This document shows positions 15,536 through 19,598 of a stretch of DNA of 19,598 bases, one piece after another. Made by a program: the position numbers and the translations under genes. This DNA comes from CAYOXX01 sp964408025. Lineage in GTDB: Bacteria > Acidobacteriota > DATKUA01. How positions within the stretch are numbered: position 1 is the stretch's first letter; each line of letters begins with the position of its first letter. The notes under the pieces are model-generated. The model did no database searches, was not told the origin of the DNA, and saw only the letters and a program-made list of their open reading frames with translations. The DNA lies in NCBI GenBank assembly GCA_964408025.1, contig CAYOXX010000058.1:1-19598 (forward strand), in the 5' to 3' direction.

Positions 15536-16945
15536 GTGATCTGCCTGTCTATCTTCGCCGACGAATACGACGCCGCCCTGCCCACCCTCGAGCGACTCGG
15601 CGAGGCCGTCGAAATAGTCGAGCTGCGCCTCGACGCTGCCGACCGCGAGACGATAATTAGGGCGGCCGAGGCCGTCCGCCGCCCCCTGATACTCACCTGC
15701 CGCCACGCCGAACAGGGCGGCCTCTTCAGCGGCGGCGAGGACGAGCGCCTGCAACTGCTACGCTTCGCCGCCAGCCTGCGGCCGCGCTTCGTCGATGTCG
15801 AGGCAGGAACAGCCGCCGAATCGCTTTTCGACGAGTTCCCGAAGCAGCAGTTCATCCTCTCGCTTCACGAAACTCACGGAATCCGAAATTCAATCGAGAA
15901 AATCGCTGTCAAACTTGCCGCGCGCCCTCAGGCTATCGTCAAGATCGTTCCGTCAGCCACGAGCTGGATGGATAACCTCGAGATCCTCGCCGCGGCCAAG
16001 TCGCTACGCTCCTGCGATAGCCGCTTCATCTGCTTCGGGTCGGGCGAGAAAGGGCTCTACAGCCGCGCCCTTGCATCTAGTAGGGGCTCATATATTACCT
16101 ACTGCTCAACCGAAGGATGCACGCCCACTGCAAAGGGCCAGTTTACTGTCGATCAAGCTCTGAACATTTATCGGATCCCGCAGATCGGTCGCAACTGGAA
16201 GGTCTATGGCGTCGTCGGTGATCCCGTTGCCCACTCGCTCTCACCCGCCTTTCATAACGACCTGTTCGCCCGCCGCGGTATCGAAGCCGTCTACCTGCCT
16301 TTCCGCGCCGCAAAGTTCGAGCCGTTCTTCAAGTTTGTTTCCGCCGCCGGAATCGAGGGGCTGAGCGTTACCGCACCGCACAAGCTCGCCGCCGCCCGCT
16401 GCTCCGAGCCCGGCGACGAGACGACACGGGTTACCTGTTGCGCCAACACGCTGGTCGGTCAAGGAAGCGGCTATCGTGCCTACAACACCGACGGTCTTGC
16501 GTTCGTCGGCATGTTAAAGAAATACTTTAAGACTGCCGTCGGGCTGAGCGTCTCGATCATCGGACTCGGTGGCGCAGCCAGGGCTATCGCCTTTGAACTG
16601 ATCCGTGCCGGCGCGAAGGTCTCGCTCTGCGGCCGCAACGGAACAAAGGGTCGCGAGCTGGCCGCCGTCCTCGGGTGCGCCTTCGCCTTTTCTCCTGGTG
16701 ATATCGCCGGCTCCGACATCGTTGTCAACGCCACTACCGTCGCCCGGCCCGAGGATGATCCGGACGGCTTTTTAGAGCGCCTCATCCCGTCGCGCGGCAT
16801 CGCAATCGATCTCCACTACGATCCGCCCGAGCCCTACTTCCTCTCCGAGGCCGCACTTCGCGGCTGCCGCACGCTTAGCGGTTTCGACATGTTCCGTCGC
16901 CAGGCGGCACTGCAGTTCGAGCGCTGGACCGGAACAGAACCCTAA
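15536..16945 (+). CDS. aroDE: Bifunctional 3-dehydroquinate dehydratase (type I) / shikimate dehydrogenase
   Basis: A 469-residue fusion that catalyses shikimate pathway steps 3 and 4: 3-dehydroquinate to 3-dehydroshikimate, then NADPH-dependent reduction to shikimate. Residues 1 to about 215 are type I DHQ dehydratase: IVELRLDA, the EQGG glutamate, general-base H111 (LSLHETHG), Schiff-base K136 (IVKIVPSA), the Arg in GLYSRAL and Gln in TAKGQ. From W221 comes shikimate dehydrogenase: GVVGDPVAHSLSPAFHN, catalytic K283 (SVTAPHK), ANTL, D319 (YNTDG) and the nucleotide loop GLGGAARA. All key residues seem intact. The same fusion is known in plants and chlamydiae; most bacteria have separate genes. 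Start GTG 15536 has AAAGGT seven bases upstream. The stop overlaps the convergent amidinotransferase gene. Confidence 0.95.
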   Translation: MICLSIFADEYDAALPTLERLGEAVEIVELRLDAADRETIIRAAEAVRRPLILTCRHAEQGGLFSGGEDERLQLLRFAASLRPRFVDVEAGTAAESLFDEFPKQQFILSLHETHGIRNSIEKIAVKLAARPQAIVKIVPSATSWMDNLEILAAAKSLRSCDSRFICFGSGEKGLYSRALASSRGSYITYCSTEGCTPTAKGQFTVDQALNIYRIPQIGRNWKVYGVVGDPVAHSLSPAFHNDLFARRGIEAVYLPFRAAKFEPFFKFVSAAGIEGLSVTAPHKLAAARCSEPGDETTRVTCCANTLVGQGSGYRAYNTDGLAFVGMLKKYFKTAVGLSVSIIGLGGAARAIAFELIRAGAKVSLCGRNGTKGRELAAVLGCAFAFSPGDIAGSDIVVNATTVARPEDDPDGFLERLIPSRGIAIDLHYDPPEPYFLSEAALRGCRTLSGFDMFRRQAALQFERWTGTEP

Positions 16946-17802
16946 CCACGCAGTATCGGCCTCGTCAGGCAGGTCGGTCCGCCTTCAGACTTCAGCGAGA
17001 GTTCGTATCCCCGGTAGGTCTGCACGCGGCAGCCGGCATTCTCCAGTCGCTTTTTGGTCACCGGATTGCCCTCAATCATCAGGCAGTCGCGCGGCGCAAG
17101 GGCCAGTACGTTAGTGGCCATCGTCTCGAACTCACCGTCGGGCACATCGACGAATCGGAAACCGCGTTCGGCAAGGAGTAGCCGGAACGGTTCAGGCAGC
17201 AGCGGCTGATAGATGGCGGCCAAGTCGTTATCCACAAGGCTAATGGACGACATCAGGTGTAGGCAGGCGTCGGGATCGTCGAGTTCAGGCAGCTCTACGA
17301 GAACGATCTCCACGCCTGGCAGCGCTTCCTGCAACTGAAACATTCCTTCCGCGTTCGTGCGCGTGCCCAGCCCAACGGCGAGCGTCCGCTCATCGGTCCA
17401 CATCAGGTCGCCGCCTTCGGCGGTCGCTTCGCCGTGCAGGCGATAATGAATCGGAACCCCGAGCCGCTCGAACCGCCGCGCCAGCGCGTCCTCCTCGCCG
17501 CGCCGAAGCTCCTTACCCATCCTCAAGATTATGGCGCCGCGGTCTGAGATTATGGCCGGGTCGTGGACGTAGATAGCGTCCGCTCTCCCCGGTTGCGGCT
17601 CGTCGTGGTAGATCACCTCCGCACCGCAGCCGCACAGGATCTCGACCAGTGAGTCGTGCTCACGCTGAGCCGTTCCGAGGTCCGGCCGCGCCTTGTAATG
17701 CCACTTCTCGATATCTTCGACGTCAAAAGCCGCATCCGGCCGTTTGACGAGCACACGCCGCAGCTTCGCAACCATGCTCCGGCAACCGTAAACTTCAGCC
17801 AT
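16942..17802 (-). CDS. Amidinotransferase-superfamily hydrolase (DDAH/arginine deiminase-like)
   Basis: A 286-residue cytoplasmic enzyme of the guanidine-modifying superfamily, which includes dimethylarginine dimethylaminohydrolase, arginine deiminase, citrullinase-like proteins and amidinotransferases. The catalytic set is visible in order: D81 (YVHDPAII), E129 followed by GGD (TAEGGDLMW), H182 (ACLHLMSSISLV) and the nucleophile C278 (GGPTCLTRPIL) eight residues from the end. Length fits the DDAH-like group (about 250-290), shorter than arginine deiminase (about 400). The substrate cannot be told from sequence: dimethylarginine, arginine, citrulline or another guanidino compound are all possible. 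Start ATG 17802 has GAGGTG upstream. The upstream promoter region contains a palindrome. Its 3' end overlaps the end of aroDE. Confidence 0.87.
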   Translation of the reverse strand: MAEVYGCRSMVAKLRRVLVKRPDAAFDVEDIEKWHYKARPDLGTAQREHDSLVEILCGCGAEVIYHDEPQPGRADAIYVHDPAIISDRGAIILRMGKELRRGEEDALARRFERLGVPIHYRLHGEATAEGGDLMWTDERTLAVGLGTRTNAEGMFQLQEALPGVEIVLVELPELDDPDACLHLMSSISLVDNDLAAIYQPLLPEPFRLLLAERGFRFVDVPDGEFETMATNVLALAPRDCLMIEGNPVTKKRLENAGCRVQTYRGYELSLKSEGGPTCLTRPILRG

Positions 17803-17832
17803 CGCTCACCTCGACGCTCGAGCTCAAGAAAA

Positions 17833-17845
17833 TGTGATTATCACA
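17833..17845. promoter_or_regulatory. Palindrome TGTGAT-T-ATCACA over a candidate -10 of the amidinotransferase gene
   Basis: A perfect 6+1+6 palindrome lies 31 bases upstream of ATG 17802. On the minus strand it contains TGTGATAAT, an extended -10-like element (TGn plus GATAAT), so a regulator bound here would compete with polymerase. The arms resemble Crp half-sites, but the spacing is 3 bases between TGTGA and TCACA, not 6. Confidence 0.45.
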
Positions 17846-17944
17846 AGCAAAACACTGGATGTCCGGCGCCTGCCGACCAAGTCGGTGTGGAAGGTATTTC
17901 TTATCATATTATCCTCGATACGCCCTTCTGCTCCTCCGACTCAA

Positions 17945-18415
17945 TCAGGTCTTCCCGGCCAAGCGCTTCTCCATCCTGCCCAGTATGTCGCCCTGGCCGC
18001 TGACGACGGCCACGCCGGCCTTCAGCTCGACCCGCAACCCGCTCCTCACCAGGCCCGCGGGGAACGCGTGGGCATAGATCAGCTCATTATCGCCTCGCGA
18101 TTCCCGAATCATCCCGAAATCGCCGGCTGCGTCGTTCACATCGGCGACGAATGTTTCTTTATTCAAAAAAGTCAGTTCCATTGTCTTCGTTCGTGCCGAG
18201 AATGCCAACGGCAGAGCTACGCCGAGGGCGAACAGCAGAGCGCCCCAGGTCCCGATGGCCGCAAAATCGCCACTGTTGAAGATGGAGCCGACCTCTTCGC
18301 CGAGGCCGAAGACCGGCTCGTAAATCGGCATGATGAAGGAGAACCAGATGGCCCTGAACGAGAGGAAGGCGATCGCGAACGCTACGACAAAGTAAATAAC
18401 GACGGTCCTGTTCAT
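17945..18415 (-). CDS. Hypothetical two-TM membrane protein
   Basis: I do not recognise this family. The product has about 156 residues: a transmembrane helix at the start (VVIYFVVAFAIAFLSF), a loop with PIYEPVFGLGEEVGSIFN, a second transmembrane helix (WGALLFALGVALPLAFSA), then a soluble tail of about 80 residues, partly beta-like (TMELTFLNKETFVADV, GLRVELKAGVAVVSG). Start: ATG 18415 gives MNRTVVIYF with a GGAGG 14 bases upstream. ATG 18436 would add seven residues (MEAVGAG) and has no Shine-Dalgarno. It lies 60 bases after the tRNA-Asp gene on the same strand with no visible terminator between, so it may share the tRNA transcript. Function unknown. Confidence 0.7.
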   Translation of the reverse strand: MNRTVVIYFVVAFAIAFLSFRAIWFSFIMPIYEPVFGLGEEVGSIFNSGDFAAIGTWGALLFALGVALPLAFSARTKTMELTFLNKETFVADVNDAAGDFGMIRESRGDNELIYAHAFPAGLVRSGLRVELKAGVAVVSGQGDILGRMEKRLAGKT

Positions 18416-18474
18416 GCCTGCGCCGACCGCCTCCATGAATACTCATGAATCCGGAAGTGCTTGGGGAGGGATGC

Positions 18475-18552
18475 TGGCGGGGCTGACGAGACTCGAACTC
18501 GCGACCTCCGGCGTGACAGGCCGGCGTTCTATCCAAACTGAACTACAGCCCC
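18475..18552 (-). tRNA. tRNA-Asp (GTC anticodon)
   Basis: On the minus strand the acceptor arms GGGGCTG and CAGCCCC pair. The D arm is GTTC/GAAC and the anticodon stem is CCGGC/GCCGG with loop CTGTCAC, giving anticodon GTC. The T arm includes GAGTTCGAGTCTC. The discriminator is G and the CCA end is encoded (18477-18475). It lies 22 bases after tRNA-Val in the same direction. Confidence 0.95.
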
Positions 18553-18571
18553 GCTGCAAATAGCCTGCTTC

Positions 18572-18647
18572 TGGTGGGCGCTACTGGGCTCGAACCAGTG
18601 ACCTCCGGCTTGTAAGGCCGGCGCTCTCCCAACTGAGCTAAGCGCCC
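18572..18647 (-). tRNA. tRNA-Val (TAC anticodon)
   Basis: The acceptor arms GGGCGCT and AGCGCCC pair. The D arm has GCTC AGTTGGGA GAGC, and the anticodon stem CCGGC/GCCGG has loop CTTACAA, giving anticodon TAC. The T arm has CTGGTTCGAGCCCAG. The discriminator is A and CCA is encoded (18574-18572). It is the first gene behind the strong promoter at 18667-18695. Confidence 0.95.
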
Positions 18648-18666
18648 GAGCGCCCAAACCGCTGAG

Positions 18667-18695
18667 AGTATAATTACAGGGAAGACCGGTGTCAA
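18667..18695 (-). promoter_or_regulatory. Strong promoter of the tRNA-Val/tRNA-Asp unit
   Basis: Perfect TTGACA (18695-18690), a 17-base spacer and TATACT (18672-18667, 5 of 6). Predicted start is near 18660, some 13 bases before tRNA-Val. The near-consensus form fits a stable-RNA promoter. Confidence 0.75.
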
Positions 18696-18730
18696 TTGCG
18701 TACTTCTGCCGCTCGAGCGCCGAGTTCAAC

Positions 18731-18760
18731 TTGCTTATCAGTGGTTTACGCCTATATAAT
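18731..18760 (+). promoter_or_regulatory. Promoter of the Crp/Fnr-family gene
   Basis: TTGCTT (18731-18736), an 18-base spacer and a perfect TATAAT (18755-18760). Predicted start is near 18767, leaving about 40 leader bases. It is divergent from the tRNA promoter. Confidence 0.55.
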
Positions 18761-18807
18761 AGGCTGAACTCTGAACCATTTTCACATTTATCTAACGGAT
18801 TAAAGAA

Positions 18808-19482
18808 ATGACCAGCTCTGACATCCTGCGGAAGATCCCGCTGTTCAGCGATCTACCCGAAGAGGATCTCGAAAAGCTCGCTCGAGTCGCCGTCAAAAAG
18901 ACCTATCCAAAGGACAACGTTATCTTCTTTGAGCAGGACGAGGGCGATTCCCTCTTTATAATTTCTCATGGCAGCGTAAAAATCGCCAAAATCTCCGACG
19001 AGGGAAAAGAAGTTATCCTGGCCATCCTCGGCCCGGGAGAATTCTTCGGCGACATGAGCCTGCTCGACGGCCTGCCCCGCTCTGCGACGGTGATTGCGGT
19101 GGAGGAAACGGCGGTCTCGTCTATTCGCCGCCGTGAGTTCATCTCCCTGATCAATGAGAGTCCGCTGATGGCGGTCAAGCTCCTCTCGGTTCTCAGCCAG
19201 CGCCTGCGCGACGCCAACAGCAAGATCGGCAACCTCGCGCTGCTCGATGTCTACGGCCGGCTCGCGCGCATCCTGATGGATTTCGCCAAGATCGAAGGCA
19301 GACATCTGGAAAACGGGAAGATAGCTTTCCGCCGGCCGACACACCAGGCTATCGCCAATATGATAGGGACATCCAGGGAAACGGTAACCCGCACGCTCGG
19401 CGATCTCCATCGCCGCGGCTACATCCAGATTTCCGGTAAGGAGATCATCATCAAGGACCAGTTCCAAAGAGATTTTATCTGA
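18808..19482 (+). CDS. Crp/Fnr-family transcriptional regulator
   Basis: A 224-residue DNA-binding regulator. Residues about 8-125 are a cyclic-nucleotide-binding-type beta roll (IPLFSDLPEEDLEKLA; FEQDEGDSLFIISHGSVKIA; PGEFFGDMSLLDGLPRSATV). The phosphate-binding cassette reads GDMSLLDG...RS, close to Crp's GELGLF...RS, so a cyclic nucleotide is possible. There is no N-terminal Cys cluster of the Fnr type. A long dimer helix follows, then the winged HTH (about 170-210) with THQAIANMIGTSRETVTRTL as recognition region. Targets are not known. The start ATG 18808 fits the family although the Shine-Dalgarno is weak. A separate promoter and exported-protein gene follow. Confidence 0.93.
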   Translation: MTSSDILRKIPLFSDLPEEDLEKLARVAVKKTYPKDNVIFFEQDEGDSLFIISHGSVKIAKISDEGKEVILAILGPGEFFGDMSLLDGLPRSATVIAVEETAVSSIRRREFISLINESPLMAVKLLSVLSQRLRDANSKIGNLALLDVYGRLARILMDFAKIEGRHLENGKIAFRRPTHQAIANMIGTSRETVTRTLGDLHRRGYIQISGKEIIIKDQFQRDFI

Positions 19483-19528
19483 TTTGTTTGGATCATTGTC
19501 CTTGATGGGATGTCAAATATAAACAAAT
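19482..19528. repeat. Inverted repeat ATTTGTTT ... AAACAAAT
   Basis: Perfect 8-base arms at 19482-19489 and 19521-19528, 31 bases apart, flank the promoter of the downstream gene. The left arm touches the stop of the Crp/Fnr-family gene and the right arm overlaps the -10. This could be an operator pair or a weak hairpin. In AT-rich DNA, chance is possible. Confidence 0.3.
19496..19523 (+). promoter_or_regulatory. Candidate promoter of the gene at the right edge
   Basis: TTGTCC (19496-19501), a 16-base spacer and TATAAA (19518-19523, 5 of 6). It lies in an AT-rich gap between the Crp/Fnr-family stop and ATG 19551. Confidence 0.4.
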
Positions 19529-19550
19529 TTGTAAAAGAGGTGGAAAACCG

Positions 19551-19598
19551 ATGAAAAAATCGATCGTAGCGATCCTGGCTGTGTGTGTCCTCTTCGCC
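19551..19598 (+). CDS. Exported protein, N-terminal 16 codons only
   Basis: ATG 19551 is preceded by AGAGGTGG with good spacing. The 16 visible codons read MKKSIVAILAVCVLFA, a lysine-rich start and hydrophobic core typical of a signal peptide. The rest lies beyond the window, so neither the protein nor a lipobox can be judged. Confidence 0.75.
   Translation, partial: MKKSIVAILAVCVLFA

Noticed and set aside
17833..17845. A canonical Crp site.
   Set aside because: The half-sites are separated by 3 bases rather than 6, so it does not fit the Crp consensus geometry.
17945..18552. A genomic island inserted at the tRNA-Asp or tRNA-Val gene.
   Set aside because: There is no integrase, no repeated tRNA 3' end and no change in base composition nearby.
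19501..19516. An Fnr-type box at TTGATGGGATGTCAA.
   Set aside because: The arms fit only at 4 bases and the total length is 15 instead of 14, so it does not match TTGAT-N4-ATCAA.

Overview
The window is a chromosomal stretch from a GC-rich bacterium, probably a diderm. Evidence for an outer membrane is indirect: a lipoprotein signal and a signal-peptide histidine kinase with a large exported propeller. Gene order (rimP-nusA-infB-ylxP-rbfA), an Aquifex-type short aconitase, a fibronectin-III lipoprotein starting CGIKGPP and a Reg_prop kinase are combinations I associate with uncultured Deltaproteobacteria-like, Acidobacteria-like or FCB-group lineages. I cannot place it more closely from sequence alone. 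No phage, IS element, CRISPR array or plasmid signature is visible.

Layout. (1) 1-2190, minus: 3'-truncated GT-C glycosyltransferase (PMT/ArnT-like) with a soluble C-terminal half. (2) 2453-4393, minus: aconitase. (3) 4534-5052, plus: DJ-1/PfpI-family protein, divergent from aconitase and apparently using an ATT start. (4) 5226-8177, plus: sensor histidine kinase with 14 Reg_prop repeats. (5) 8254-13559, minus: rimP-nusA-infB-ylxP-rbfA translation/transcription operon, with a terminator-like hairpin in its leader and a hexanucleotide G-tract ladder between ylxP and rbfA. (6) 13756-16945, plus: FN3 lipoprotein followed by a fused 3-dehydroquinate dehydratase/shikimate dehydrogenase. (7) 16942-17802, minus: amidinotransferase-superfamily enzyme, tail-to-tail with aroDE. 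(8) 17945-18647, minus: two-TM hypothetical protein preceded by tRNA-Asp and tRNA-Val behind a near-consensus promoter. (9) 18808-19482, plus: Crp/Fnr-family regulator, then the first 16 codons of an exported protein at the right edge.

How the genes work together. The central operon groups ribosome maturation (RimP, RbfA), transcription elongation/termination (NusA) and translation initiation (IF-2). The other genes are mostly separate transcription units of core metabolism (aconitase, shikimate pathway), envelope functions and regulation. No gene-free stretch exceeds 300 bases. The longest (2191-2452) holds an in-frame 41-codon open extension after the aconitase stop and a possible promoter.

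I did not find a convincing undescribed multi-gene system. The most unusual signals are the rimP leader hairpin, the (TAAGGG)3(TGAGGG)3 ladder, the probable ATT start codon, the TKTD G4 motif in IF-2 and the open frame after the aconitase stop.
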